A program made the translations under genes and the position numbers. From Actinoallomurus purpureus (lineage in GTDB: Bacteria > Actinomycetota > Actinomycetes > Streptosporangiales > Streptosporangiaceae): a stretch of 64,000 nucleotides of DNA. The notes under the pieces were generated by a model. It was not told the origin of the DNA and did no database searches. It saw only the letters and a program-made list of their open reading frames with translations. Below, piece by piece: positions 26,693 through 36,044 of the stretch (its first letter is position 1; each line of letters opens with the position of its first letter). Where the stretch lies: assembly GCF_024055795.1 (NCBI RefSeq), contig NZ_JAMXMY010000025.1, forward strand, positions 1 to 64,000, given 5' to 3'.

Positions 26693-27307
26693 TCAGTCGA
26701 AGATCGGGTCCCGCGTACGGCTGCGCTTGAGCTCGAAGAAGCCGTCCGTGCCGGCGACGAGACGGACGCCGTCCCACAGCTTCGCCGCCGCCTCGCCGCG
26801 CGGGATCGGCGACACGACGGGGCCGAAGAACGCCGCCCCCTCCACCGAGATCACCGGCGTGCCGACCTCGTAGCCGACCCGGTCCATGCCGTCGGCGTGC
26901 GAGGCGCGTAGCGCCTCGTCGTACTCGTCGCCGTCGGCGGCGGCCGCGAGAGCCCCGTCCAGACCCGCCGCCTCGAGGGCCTCCTCGATGACCTGGCGGG
27001 TGTCCTTCCGCTGCTCGTCGTGGAAGCGGGTGCCGAGCTCGGTGTAGAGCGCGCCGAGCACTTCGGCGCCGTACTTCTTCTCGGCCGCGATGGCCACCCG
27101 GACCGGTCCCCACGCCTCCTTCATGAAGGCGACGTACTGCTCCGGCAGGTCACGACCGTCGTTGAGCACGGCCAGGCTCATGACGTGCCACCGAACGTCG
27201 ATGGGCCGCAGCCGCTCGACCTCAAGGATCCACCGCGAGGCGATCCAGGCCCACGGGCACTTCGGGTCGAACCAGAAATCCACCGGCGTGCGCTCGGTGT
27301 CGGTCAC
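26693..27307 (-). CDS. DsbA-family protein, Rv2466c (mycothiol-dependent reductase) type, with CPWA site
   Basis: The 204-residue product closely follows mycobacterial Rv2466c along its length: [68 protein letters not shown] and FFELKRTRT-like [12 protein letters not shown]. Rv2466c has a CPWC redox centre; here it is CPWA (Cys17, Ala20), so the resolving Cys is missing and a monothiol mechanism with mycothiol is likely. GTG at 27307 has GGAGGTAGC directly upstream. It is monocistronic and convergent with the nickel permease gene. Confidence 0.88.
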   Translation of the reverse strand: MTDTERTPVDFWFDPKCPWAWIASRWILEVERLRPIDVRWHVMSLAVLNDGRDLPEQYVAFMKEAWGPVRVAIAAEKKYGAEVLGALYTELGTRFHDEQRKDTRQVIEEALEAAGLDGALAAAADGDEYDEALRASHADGMDRVGYEVGTPVISVEGAAFFGPVVSPIPRGEAAAKLWDGVRLVAGTDGFFELKRSRTRDPIFD

Positions 27308-27606
27308 CGCTACCTCCACAATGCCTCGGCGCGTCCTCCCGGACCGCCGTCGAATGGCCGGGAGACCTCGCACGGAGATCACCGGCCCGTTTGGCGGGCT
27401 CCGGACGTCGCTGGGACACCGGACCCCGTAACCGGCAACAGACGCATTTCGGTCGGCATTCCTTCTTGGAGTTCTCCCAGATCCGAGGGCATGATCACCA
27501 TCTCGCGGTTAGATGTGTGCTGAGGCGGACCGCCGTTCGTACGGCCGCTCTTCGAGCCGTACGGTTGGTAGGACCACGACGTCGCGAAACGAGGCGAGGA
27601 GTTCAC
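27308..27606. other. divergent promoter region before pepN with an inverted repeat
   Basis: CGTACGGC (27538-27545) and GCCGTACG (27556-27563) form an 8-bp inverted repeat with a 10-base spacer, 44 bases before the pepN start; it could be an operator or an mRNA leader hairpin. No gene is seen in this gap. Confidence 0.35.
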
Positions 27607-30138
27607 TTGGCTGGCAATCTGACGCGCGATGAGGCGCGGGAGCGCGCCCGGCTGCTGACCGTCGAGTCGTACGAGGTCGATCTCGACCTCACGACGGGAG
27701 CGGAGACGTTCGTCTCGGACACCACCATCAGGTTCGGCTGCGCCGAACCGGGCGCGTCCAGCTTCGTCGACCTGCACGGCGCGACGGTCCGCGAGGTCAC
27801 CCTCAACGGTCAGCCGCTCGACCCCGGATCGTACGACCCGGACAAGGGCCGCGTCCCGCTGCCCCGGCTGGCCGCCGAGAACGAGCTGCGGGTGGTCTCC
27901 GACAACGCCTACTCCCGTACCGGCGAGGGACTCCACCGCTTCGTCGACCCGGTCGACCAGGAGGCGTACCTCTACACGCAGTTCGAGACGTGCGACGCGC
28001 ACCGCATGTACGCCTGCTTCGACCAGCCGGACCTCAAGGCGCGGTTCGAGCTGAGCGTGACCGCGCCGGAGCACTGGCAGGTCATCACCAACAACGCCCC
28101 CGACCGGTCCGAGGGCGGCCGCTGGCACTTCCCCGCGACGCCGGGCATCTCCACCTATATCACCGCCCTCGTCGCCGGCCCGTACCACGTGGCGCGCGAC
28201 GAGTACGCCGCCGACGACCAGCGCATCCCGCTCGGCGCCTACTGCCGGGCCAGCCTGGCCGAGCACTTCGACCCCGAGGCGATCTTCGAGGTCACCAAGC
28301 AGGGCTTCGACTTCTTCCGCAAGATCTTCGCCCGGCCGTACCCCTTCGACAAGTACGACCAGCTCTTCGTGCCGGAGTTCAACGCGGGCGCGATGGAGAA
28401 CGCCGGCTGCGTCACCTTCCTCGAGGACTATGTCTTCCGGTCGCGGGTCACCGACGCCGCCTACGAGCGCCGGGCCGAGACGATCCTGCACGAGATGGCG
28501 CACATGTGGTTCGGTGACCTCGTCACCATGCGCTGGTGGGACGACCTGTGGCTGAACGAGTCGTTCGCGACGTACATGAGCGTCCTCTGCCAGTCCGAGG
28601 CCACCCGCTGGAAGGGCGCCTGGACGACCTTCGCGAACCTCTGGAAGGCCTGGGCGTACCGCCAGGACCAGCTGCCGTCCACGCACCCGATCTCCGCCGA
28701 CATCCCCGACATCCGGGCGGTCGAGGTCAACTTCGACGGCATCACGTACGCCAAGGGCGCGAGCGTGCTCAAGCAGCTCGTCGCCTACGTCGGGCGCGAC
28801 AACTTCATCAGCGGCGTCCGCAGCTACTTCGACCGGCACGCGTGGGGCAACACCTCGCTGTCCGACCTGCTCGACGCCCTGGAGGAGACCTCGGGCCGCG
28901 ACCTGACCTCCTGGTCGAAGGAGTGGCTGGAGACGGCCGGCGTCAACACCCTGCGCCCGTCGTACGACGTCGACGACGAGGGCCGCTTCACCTCGTTCAC
29001 GGTGCTGCAGGAGGCGCCGGAGAACCACCCGACGCTGCGCTCGCACCGGGTGGCGATCGGCCTGTACGACCGGACGGACGAGGGCATCGTTCGCCGCAGG
29101 CGGGTCGAGCTGGACGTCGTGGGCGCCCGTACGGAGGTCTCCGAGCTGGTCGGCGAGCGGCGCCCCGACCTCGTGCTGGTCAACGACGACGACCTGACCT
29201 ACGCCAAGATCCGCCTCGACGAGCGCTCACTGCGCACGCTCGTCGACGGGATCGGCGAGATCGTCGACGGCCTGCCGCGGGCGCTGTGCTGGTCGGCCGC
29301 CTGGGACATGTGCCGCGACGCCGAGCTCGCCGCCCGCGACTACGTCCGGCTGGTGCTGTCCGGCATCCGCGGCGTCTCCGACATCTCGGTGACCCAGACG
29401 CTGCTCCGGCAGGCACGGCTGGCGACCTCGCAGTACGCCGACCCGGCCTGGCGCGACACCGGCTACGGCCTGCTGGCCGACGCGCTGCACACGCTGATGA
29501 CCGAGGCCGAGCCCGGCTCGGACTGGCAGCTCACCTACACCCAGGCATTCGTCTCGGTGGCCACCTCGGACGAGCACGTCGCGTTCGTGCGCGGCCTGCT
29601 CGACGGTTCGGCGAGCCTCGACGGGCTGGTCGTCGACACGGACCTGCGCTGGTCGCTGCTGCGGCGTCTCGTCGTACGCGGCGCCGCCGGGGAGGACGAG
29701 GTCGAGGCGGAGCTGCGCCGCGATCCCACCGCCGCGGGCGAGCGGCAAGCGGCCGGCGGCCGCGCCGCGATCCCGACGCCGGAGGCGAAGGTCGCGGCGT
29801 GGGAGCGGATCATCGGCGGCGACCTGCCCAACGCCGTGTTCCGCGCCACGCTCGGCGGCTTCGTCGACACCGACGACATCACGCTCCTCGAGCCGTACGT
29901 CGAGAGGTACTTCGCCGAGGTCGGCCGCGTCTGGTCGTCGTGGTCCAGCGACATGGCCAGCACGTTCGCCGAGAGCGCCTACCCGTTCCTGGTGATCTCG
30001 CCGGCCGTCATCGACCGGACCACCGTGTACATCGAGGCGGAGAACCCGCCGCCGGCCCTGCGCCGCCTGCTCGTCGAGGGGCGCGACGGCGTCGCCCGCG
30101 CGCTGCGGGCGCGGGAGAAGGACCGCCAGAGCGCGTAG
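27607..30138 (+). CDS. pepN: aminopeptidase N (M1 zinc metallopeptidase)
   Basis: Cytoplasmic exopeptidase that trims N-terminal residues from peptides. The 843-residue product has the GAMEN substrate-anchor motif (261-265), zinc site HEMAH (295-299) with the third ligand Glu318 in WLNES, and a long helical C-terminal domain. The start is TTG at 27607 (LAGNLTRDEARERAR, read as Met), chosen because GAGGAG lies 6 bases upstream and homology begins there; no ATG or GTG fits. It ends at a bidirectional hairpin. Confidence 0.95.
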   Translation: MAGNLTRDEARERARLLTVESYEVDLDLTTGAETFVSDTTIRFGCAEPGASSFVDLHGATVREVTLNGQPLDPGSYDPDKGRVPLPRLAAENELRVVSDNAYSRTGEGLHRFVDPVDQEAYLYTQFETCDAHRMYACFDQPDLKARFELSVTAPEHWQVITNNAPDRSEGGRWHFPATPGISTYITALVAGPYHVARDEYAADDQRIPLGAYCRASLAEHFDPEAIFEVTKQGFDFFRKIFARPYPFDKYDQLFVPEFNAGAMENAGCVTFLEDYVFRSRVTDAAYERRAETILHEMAHMWFGDLVTMRWWDDLWLNESFATYMSVLCQSEATRWKGAWTTFANLWKAWAYRQDQLPSTHPISADIPDIRAVEVNFDGITYAKGASVLKQLVAYVGRDNFISGVRSYFDRHAWGNTSLSDLLDALEETSGRDLTSWSKEWLETAGVNTLRPSYDVDDEGRFTSFTVLQEAPENHPTLRSHRVAIGLYDRTDEGIVRRRRVELDVVGARTEVSELVGERRPDLVLVNDDDLTYAKIRLDERSLRTLVDGIGEIVDGLPRALCWSAAWDMCRDAELAARDYVRLVLSGIRGVSDISVTQTLLRQARLATSQYADPAWRDTGYGLLADALHTLMTEAEPGSDWQLTYTQAFVSVATSDEHVAFVRGLLDGSASLDGLVVDTDLRWSLLRRLVVRGAAGEDEVEAELRRDPTAAGERQAAGGRAAIPTPEAKVAAWERIIGGDLPNAVFRATLGGFVDTDDITLLEPYVERYFAEVGRVWSSWSSDMASTFAESAYPFLVISPAVIDRTTVYIEAENPPPALRRLLVEGRDGVARALRAREKDRQSA

Positions 30139-30155
30139 GCGTCCGCACCGTGATC

Positions 30156-30190
30156 GCGAGGGCCCGGCCGGTCTCCGGCCGGGCCCTCGC
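30156..30190. terminator. bidirectional terminator between pepN and the GTPase gene
   Basis: A 16-bp perfect stem (30156-30171 with 30175-30190) and 3-base loop lie 17 bases after pepN and directly abut the stop of the convergent GTPase gene. Confidence 0.8.
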
Positions 30191-30769
30191 TCAGTAGGAG
30201 GCGGTCGACCGCTGGCGCTGCCGGGTGCCCAGGACGTGCTCGACCAGGGTGATGAGCACCTGCTTGACCGACTCCCGCTCCCGGGCGTCGCAGGCGATCA
30301 CCGGCACGTGGGGCTCGAGGTCGAGCGCGCTGCGGACCGCCTCGATGTCTGGCTGGGCCGCGCCCTCGAAGCGGTTCAGGCCGATGATGAACGGCATGCC
30401 CCGGCGCTCGAAGAAGTCGATCGAGGAGAAGCAGTCGGCCAGCCGACGGGTGTCGGCGAGGACGACCGCGCCGATCGCGCCCGTGGCCAGTTCGTCCCAC
30501 ATGAACCAGAACCGCTTCTGCCCCGGGGTGCCGAACACGTAGAGGACGAGTCCGTCGCCGAGCGTGATACGGCCGAAGTCCATCGCGACGGTCGTGGTGG
30601 TCTTCTGCTCCACGCCGGAGGTGTCGTCGACGCCGACGCTCTGCGAGGTGAGCATCTCCTCGGTGCGCAGCGTCTGGATCTCACTGACCGTGTTGACCAG
30701 GGTGGTCTTGCCGGCCCCGAATCCGCCGGCGATCAGCACCTTGACCGCGAGCTGGGTTCCCATCTGCAT
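30191..30769 (-). CDS. CvnD-type small GTPase, orphan
   Basis: The 192-residue product has P-loop GGFGAGKTT (15-23), a switch-like Thr-rich TTTTVAMDFGRI, the G3-like FGTPGQKRFWFMW and LNRFEGA in place of NKxD. This is the Ras/MglA-like family that ends streptomycete conservons (sensor kinase, roadblock protein, DUF742, GTPase). None of the partner genes is adjacent, so it is an orphan or acts with a conservon elsewhere. ATG at 30769 (AAGGG about 9 bases upstream) is preferred; GTG 30787 and ATG 30763 are alternatives. Confidence 0.88.
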   Translation of the reverse strand: MQMGTQLAVKVLIAGGFGAGKTTLVNTVSEIQTLRTEEMLTSQSVGVDDTSGVEQKTTTTVAMDFGRITLGDGLVLYVFGTPGQKRFWFMWDELATGAIGAVVLADTRRLADCFSSIDFFERRGMPFIIGLNRFEGAAQPDIEAVRSALDLEPHVPVIACDARERESVKQVLITLVEHVLGTRQRQRSTASY

Positions 30770-31130
30770 CTCAATACGCCCTTTCACGGGAACGGGCGCC
30801 GGAGTGGAGCCGCGAGACGAGGGCGTTCGCCGGCGGACCCTGGGGGGACGGCACCGCGGCTCGTCTCACCTCGGCGGGTCTCAGCATCGCTTCAGCGGCC
30901 ACGGGCTCCTTCTCCTACTCCACGACGGCACGGAAACCGGACGATCGCCGTGTCAGCAGACATGATCCCACCCAGAGGGAAACAAGATCCCCGAAATGGA
31001 ATACGGATTTGTAACTGGACTCTAACCTTCGGCGGGTTCGCCCGATTCACGGTCATTCGCCGTGCGGAGGTGGCGGAGACCACCGCACCGCGGCACGGGC
31101 GCTGTCACCGGGGCATGGCAAAGTGAACGG
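30770..31130. other. divergent intergenic region
   Basis: 361 bp between the GTPase gene and the next plus-strand gene. A comparatively AT-rich patch (about 30955-31030) probably holds promoters for both, but I cannot fix hexamers. No ORF or RNA is supported. Confidence 0.35.
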
Positions 31131-32150
31131 GTGGAGACGGCACACGAAGTACTCACGACTCTCGCCTGGCGCTACGCCTTCGGTGACCTCGCCGCCCTGT
31201 GCGAGGCGGGCGCCGCGGGGCTGCGACCTGACGTCGCCGCCGAGGTCCGGTTGCTGTGCTCGTTCGGGCAGCGGCTGATCGACCTGGACGCGGAGGACTT
31301 CGGCGTCCCCGAACGCACCGGCGACCCGGCCGTCGACGTCCACGAGGTGCCCGATCACCTGCTCGCCCGCGCCCGGGCCAGCCGGATGCCGCAGTCCGCC
31401 AAAGAGAACACCCGCGGGGCGCTGCGGACGCTCCGTCCCGCCTACGGCCTGCTGCTCGAGGTGATCGAGGCGCGGTGGCGGCGGCGCGAGATGGCGGCCC
31501 TGGTCGCCGCCCTGCACATCGCCGCCGAATACCTCCCGCTGCTGGCCTGGGAGCCGGTCCTCGGCCACGCCGGCGACCCGGCGCTGCTGCCCGCGGCGGT
31601 CGCCGGCACCGGCAGCCGGTTCGGTGTGATGCCCGAGCCGGGCACGCCGCGCCAGTGCGACCTGACGCGTCCCGAGCAGTCCGCCGCCGAGCGCGCGCTG
31701 CGGGTGGCCGGAGAGCCCGGTCCCGGCTGGCGCGCCTACCTCGACCGCCAGCACAGCACGCTGGCGTCCGCCCTCGGACGCTGTGCCGCGTCGTGCCGCA
31801 CGCCCTGCGACGTGGTCACGCGCCTGTCCCCCGACGTGCTCGAGGCCCTGACCGCCCGCTGCCGGCTGGCCCAGGAGTTCTCCGACGGCGCGCTCGTGCG
31901 CCTGCGCCACGCCGCGCCGGTCGGGCACGGCTTCGGGGTCCCGAGCCCCGAGGAGGTCGAGGAGGCCTGGTCCCGCACCCGCAGGTCGGTGGGCAACCAG
32001 CCGCTCGGGCGCGCGGTGGTCGAGCCCAGCACCGTCTACTGCCTGCCCGGCCTGCCCGAGGTGTTCTCCGCGGCGGCCGGGCGCCCGATCCTGCCCGACA
32101 CCCTGCTGCACGACGTCGCCGCGCACATCGTCGCCATCCTCGAACACTGA
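31131..32150 (+). CDS. conserved hypothetical protein, mostly helical
   Basis: The 339-residue product (GTG 31131, VETAHEVLTTLAWRYAFGDL) is predicted almost entirely helical, rich in Ala/Leu/Arg, with no signal peptide or membrane span. A pair CAASCRTPC near the middle puts three Cys close together and might bind metal. I recognise no family. The start is inferred from the composition change; the frame is open from 31062 and the ribosome-binding site is weak. Composition and length leave little doubt that it is coding. Confidence 0.65.
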   Translation: METAHEVLTTLAWRYAFGDLAALCEAGAAGLRPDVAAEVRLLCSFGQRLIDLDAEDFGVPERTGDPAVDVHEVPDHLLARARASRMPQSAKENTRGALRTLRPAYGLLLEVIEARWRRREMAALVAALHIAAEYLPLLAWEPVLGHAGDPALLPAAVAGTGSRFGVMPEPGTPRQCDLTRPEQSAAERALRVAGEPGPGWRAYLDRQHSTLASALGRCAASCRTPCDVVTRLSPDVLEALTARCRLAQEFSDGALVRLRHAAPVGHGFGVPSPEEVEEAWSRTRRSVGNQPLGRAVVEPSTVYCLPGLPEVFSAAAGRPILPDTLLHDVAAHIVAILEH

Positions 32151-32208
32151 TGAACCTTCCGCCCGTCCCCTGATCCGCCGCTCGTGTCCTCCCGCGACGC
32201 GGAGGACG

Positions 32209-34371
32209 TCAGTGGGCACCGCCCTGATCGAGTACGGGACCGAGGGTGGCCGGCAGGCGGGGGTGACGGGGAAGGTCGTCCAGGAGCACCGGGCGGCCGG
32301 CGGCGTCCGCCAAGGGGATCCGCCAGTTCGGGTACTCATCGACCGTGCCGGGCTGGTTCTGCGTGCGCCGCTCCCCCACGGCGTCCGCCAGCGACACGCC
32401 GATCAGCCGCGCGGGCGTACGCGCGAGGAATGCGTGCAGCGCCGCCGTCATGTCGGCCGTGTCCAGGCCGAGCGACGTCAGCAGTTCCTTCCACTCGCGC
32501 AGTGACCGGTCGAGTTCGGCGTACTCCTCGGCGGCGGGCCGGGTGAGCAGGCCGAGACGCTCCCGCAGGACGATGTGGTCGCCGTTCAGGTACCCCTCGA
32601 TGGGCGGCATGTCGTGGGTGCCCACAGTGGCCAGGCACAGCTCCCGCCACTTCCCCGGCGGCAGCGGCGCACCGCTCTCGTCGCGCTCGAACCACGCCAT
32701 GGACGTGCCGAACACCCCGCGCTCGGCGAAGACGTCGCGCATGTAGTCCGCCACGGTGCCGAGATCCTCGCCGATGACCACGGCCCCGGCCTCGTGCGCC
32801 TCGGCCAGCAGCACGCCCAGCAGGTCGCCGTACGGGTAGGAGACGTACGTCCCATCGGCCGGGGAGGCACCCTGCGGCACCCACCACAGCCGGAAGACCT
32901 GCATCGCGTGGTCGAGGCGGAGCCCGCCCGCGTGCCGGAGCACGTGGCGCAGCATCGCGCGGTACGGGGCATAGCCCGCCGCCGCGAGCCGCTGCGGGTG
33001 CCAGGGCGGCTGACCCCAGTCCTGGCCGCGCTGGTTGAACTCGTCCGGCGGCGCCCCCACGCTCATCCCCGGCGCGAACAGGTCCCGGTACGCCCACGCG
33101 TCCGCCCCACCCGGGTCCACCCCGACGGCCAGGTCGTGGACGATCCCCAGGTCCATGCCGGCCTCACGCGCCGCGTCGTGGACGGCGCCGAGTTGCTCGT
33201 CGAGCCACCACTGCAGCCGACGGTGGAACTCGACGCGGTCGGCGCGCCGCTCACGCTCGGCCGCGACCGCCGCCGATCGGGGGTCGCGCAGGTCGGCCGG
33301 CCAGGACGGCCAGGACGAGCCGTGCTCCTCCGCGAGGGCGCACCAGGTCGCGAACGCGGTCAGTTCCTCTCCCTCGCGCTCGCGGAACCCGGCGTACGCC
33401 GCCGCACGCTCCGGGGTGAGCGGCACCTCGACCAGGAGTTCCAGCGCCGCCCGCTTGGCCGTCCAGACCGCGTCGCGGTCGATGTCGTCGGTCGTCCGGG
33501 ACCGGGCCTGCTCGGGAGCGGCCAGTTCGGCGACCCGGCGCCGCACCTCCGGGTCGGCCCCGGTGTACTCGGACACGTCCTCCGGCCGCAGGTACAGGGG
33601 GCTGGTGTAGCGGCGGCTCACCGGCAGGTACGGCGACGGCCTGACCGGCGGGGCCGGTTCCCCCGCGTGCAGCGGGTTGACCAGGACGAATCCCGCGCCG
33701 AGCGCGCGGCCGCTCCACGCGGCCAGCTCCCGCAGGTCGGCGAGGTCCCCCATTCCCCACGAGCGGGTCGACCGCAGGGAGTAGAGCTGGGCCATGAGGC
33801 CCCAGGAACGCTCGCCGGGGTCCGGAGCCCGCGAGGGCGCGACGAGCAGCGGCGCGGCCTCCTCCCGGTCGCCGCGCCGGGCGCGTACCCGGTGCCATCC
33901 GAGCGGCGTCTCCAGGGGCAGCCGGTACGCCGTACGGAACCCGGTGGCCTCCGCCGACGTGGCGGGCGGCCGTCCTGCCGTCGCGGCCGCCTGCGGGCCG
34001 CCTGCCGTGGCCGCCTGCGGGGCGGCGGAGGACGGGCGCGGTTCCGCGCGGTGGAGACGGAGTTCGTCGCCGGTGGCGAGTTCGACCCACAGCTCGGCGT
34101 CGTCCGCCGCGAGCAGGTCCTCTCCCGCGAAGACGACGGCGACGGACGGGAGGAGGCGGGCGCGGCACTCCCGGTCGATCCGCTCGAGCTCGCGGCCGAC
34201 GGCCTCCGACGACGACACGTCCGCCCCGAGCGCGGTGAGCACCGAGCTGATCGTGGTCACGGAGACGTCGGCCGGCCGGCCCCGCCAGTCCGTGTAGGAG
34301 GTCTCGACGCCGTACGCCGCGGCCAGCGCCTTCAGATCCTCGGTGCCCTCGGCCACGGTGTCCTCTCTCAC
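32209..34371 (-). CDS. malQ: 4-alpha-glucanotransferase (amylomaltase)
   Basis: GH77 enzyme that transfers maltosyl and longer glucan segments between alpha-1,4-glucans in maltose and glycogen metabolism. The product (720 residues from GTG 34371; 715 from GTG 34356, which has the better AGAGAGG site) shows WGMGDLADL, the catalytic nucleophile region LRLDHAMQVFRLWW, acid/base IGEDLGTV and stabiliser region VGTHDMPPIEGYL. Residues about 115-145 are a low-complexity Ala/Gly/Pro/Thr linker (AATAGGPQAAATAGRPP) between the N-terminal extension and the barrel. Confidence 0.94.
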   Translation of the reverse strand: MREDTVAEGTEDLKALAAAYGVETSYTDWRGRPADVSVTTISSVLTALGADVSSSEAVGRELERIDRECRARLLPSVAVVFAGEDLLAADDAELWVELATGDELRLHRAEPRPSSAAPQAATAGGPQAAATAGRPPATSAEATGFRTAYRLPLETPLGWHRVRARRGDREEAAPLLVAPSRAPDPGERSWGLMAQLYSLRSTRSWGMGDLADLRELAAWSGRALGAGFVLVNPLHAGEPAPPVRPSPYLPVSRRYTSPLYLRPEDVSEYTGADPEVRRRVAELAAPEQARSRTTDDIDRDAVWTAKRAALELLVEVPLTPERAAAYAGFREREGEELTAFATWCALAEEHGSSWPSWPADLRDPRSAAVAAERERRADRVEFHRRLQWWLDEQLGAVHDAAREAGMDLGIVHDLAVGVDPGGADAWAYRDLFAPGMSVGAPPDEFNQRGQDWGQPPWHPQRLAAAGYAPYRAMLRHVLRHAGGLRLDHAMQVFRLWWVPQGASPADGTYVSYPYGDLLGVLLAEAHEAGAVVIGEDLGTVADYMRDVFAERGVFGTSMAWFERDESGAPLPPGKWRELCLATVGTHDMPPIEGYLNGDHIVLRERLGLLTRPAAEEYAELDRSLREWKELLTSLGLDTADMTAALHAFLARTPARLIGVSLADAVGERRTQNQPGTVDEYPNWRIPLADAAGRPVLLDDLPRHPRLPATLGPVLDQGGAH

Positions 34372-34430
34372 GATGTCCCCGTCCTCGGCCCGCTCCCGGC
34401 TCCTGCCCGACGACTACGATGCCCCGTGGA

Positions 34431-35840
34431 TCAGTCCCAAATCGGGGGATGACGGTGGGCCCACGGTCGGGCCTCCTCCAGTTGCGACGACAGGGCGATC
34501 AGCGTGGCCTCGTCGCCCACCCGCCCGGCGAGCATGACGCCGATGGGCAGGCCGCCGTCGGTCCAGTGCAGGGGGACGTTCACCGCGGGCTGGCCGGTGA
34601 CGTTGTACACCGAGGTGAACGGTGTGAAGCGCTTCTGCCGCTCGAAGTTCTCCACGGGCTCGGCCTCCTCGAAGTGGCCGATGGGCACGGGCGGCTGCGC
34701 GAGCGTGGGATGCAGGATCACGTCGTAGCGATCGAGGACCGGCAGCGCCGTCCGTACGGCGGCCTGCAGCGACGCCTGGGCGCGCAGCAGTTGCGGAGCG
34801 GTGATCGTCTGGCCGCGTTCGCGCAGCCATCGGGTGAGCGGGCGCAGGAGCTCCTCGCGCTCGGGCGGGACCGGGGTGAGCGTGGCCATGGACGCCCAGA
34901 TGACCTCGAAGTGGGGCATCAGCTCGTCCTGCCACGGCGGGACGATGTCCTCCACCTCGTGGCCGAGCTCCGCCAGCAGCGCGCTGGCGGCCTCGTAGGC
35001 GGCGAGGCAGTCGGGGTGCACCTCGGCGCCGGAGATCGGCGGCACGGCGCTGCGGCCGACGCGCAGCCGTCGCGGTGCCCGGTCGGCGGCCTCGAAAAAG
35101 GTCCCCTCGGGCGGCGCGGCGCGGTACATGTCGCCTGGAGCGTTCCCGGCCATGACGTCGAGGAGCAGCGCGGCGTCCCGTACGGTCCGGGTGATCGGGC
35201 CGCTGGTCGACAGGCCGACGAGGTCGGGGCTGACGGGCCCCTGGCTGATGCGGCCGCGCGTCGGCTTGATCCCGAAGAGGCCGCAGACGCTGGCCGGGAT
35301 CCGGATGGACCCGCCGCCGTCACTGCCGTGCGCGGCCGGTGCGAGCCCGGCGGCGACCGCCGCGGCGGCGCCTCCGCTGGACCCTCCCGCGGAGCGTTCG
35401 ACGTCCCAGGGCGTACGCGCGGGGGGTGCCACGGCGTTTTCGGTATAACAGGGCAGTCCGAATTCCGGCGTATTGGTCTTCCCCAGGAGAATCGTCCCCG
35501 CTTCACGCAGAAAAGCGACGACGTTGTCGTCGGTGAATGCCGTGAAGTCGGCAAAGGCCGCCGAGCCGAGCGTCGTCCGTACGTCCTTGACCATGTTGAG
35601 GTCCTTGACGGGGATCGGAACGCCGAGCAGCGGAGCCGCGTCGCCGGCCATGACCGCGCGCTCGGCCGCCTTGGCCTGGTCACGCGCGAGGTCGGCGGTC
35701 ACGGTGATGTAGGCGCCGACGCGGTCCGTCAGGCGGTCGATGCGGTCGAGGTAGTGCTCGGCGACGTCGACGGGTGAGAGCTCCCGGCGGCGGATCGCGG
35801 TGGCCTGCTCCCGGACACTGAGATCGTGAATTTGCGTCAC
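34431..35840 (-). CDS. amidase (amidase-signature family)
   Basis: Hydrolyses a carboxylic amide with the Ser-cisSer-Lys triad; the substrate is unknown. The 469-residue reading from GTG 35840 has Lys79 (PIPVKDLN), the cis-Ser region GGSSGG (152-157) and nucleophile Ser178 (SDGGGSIRIPA), plus CGLFGIKPTRGRIS. GatA is unlikely because no gatC/gatB are adjacent. An in-frame GTG at 35861 would add seven residues; neither start has a clear ribosome-binding site, and VTQIHDLS matches the usual family beginning. Confidence 0.9.
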   Translation of the reverse strand: MTQIHDLSVREQATAIRRRELSPVDVAEHYLDRIDRLTDRVGAYITVTADLARDQAKAAERAVMAGDAAPLLGVPIPVKDLNMVKDVRTTLGSAAFADFTAFTDDNVVAFLREAGTILLGKTNTPEFGLPCYTENAVAPPARTPWDVERSAGGSSGGAAAAVAAGLAPAAHGSDGGGSIRIPASVCGLFGIKPTRGRISQGPVSPDLVGLSTSGPITRTVRDAALLLDVMAGNAPGDMYRAAPPEGTFFEAADRAPRRLRVGRSAVPPISGAEVHPDCLAAYEAASALLAELGHEVEDIVPPWQDELMPHFEVIWASMATLTPVPPEREELLRPLTRWLRERGQTITAPQLLRAQASLQAAVRTALPVLDRYDVILHPTLAQPPVPIGHFEEAEPVENFERQKRFTPFTSVYNVTGQPAVNVPLHWTDGGLPIGVMLAGRVGDEATLIALSSQLEEARPWAHRHPPIWD

Positions 35841-36044
35841 AAGTGAAAACGGTACGCCCACCGAAAGTTGCAGCAGAGCAGTGGGGGGATAGGAATTATC
35901 TACCCTGGTAGGATGCCACCGAACCGCTCAAGGGCGGAGACAAAAGTATCAACCGGACACGACTATGCACTCGGCGCCGGCTCTGGTTACGCTTCGCTCG
36001 GAAGATCATGTGCGCTGCCGTCAATCGAGCACGGAGTGTCGACA

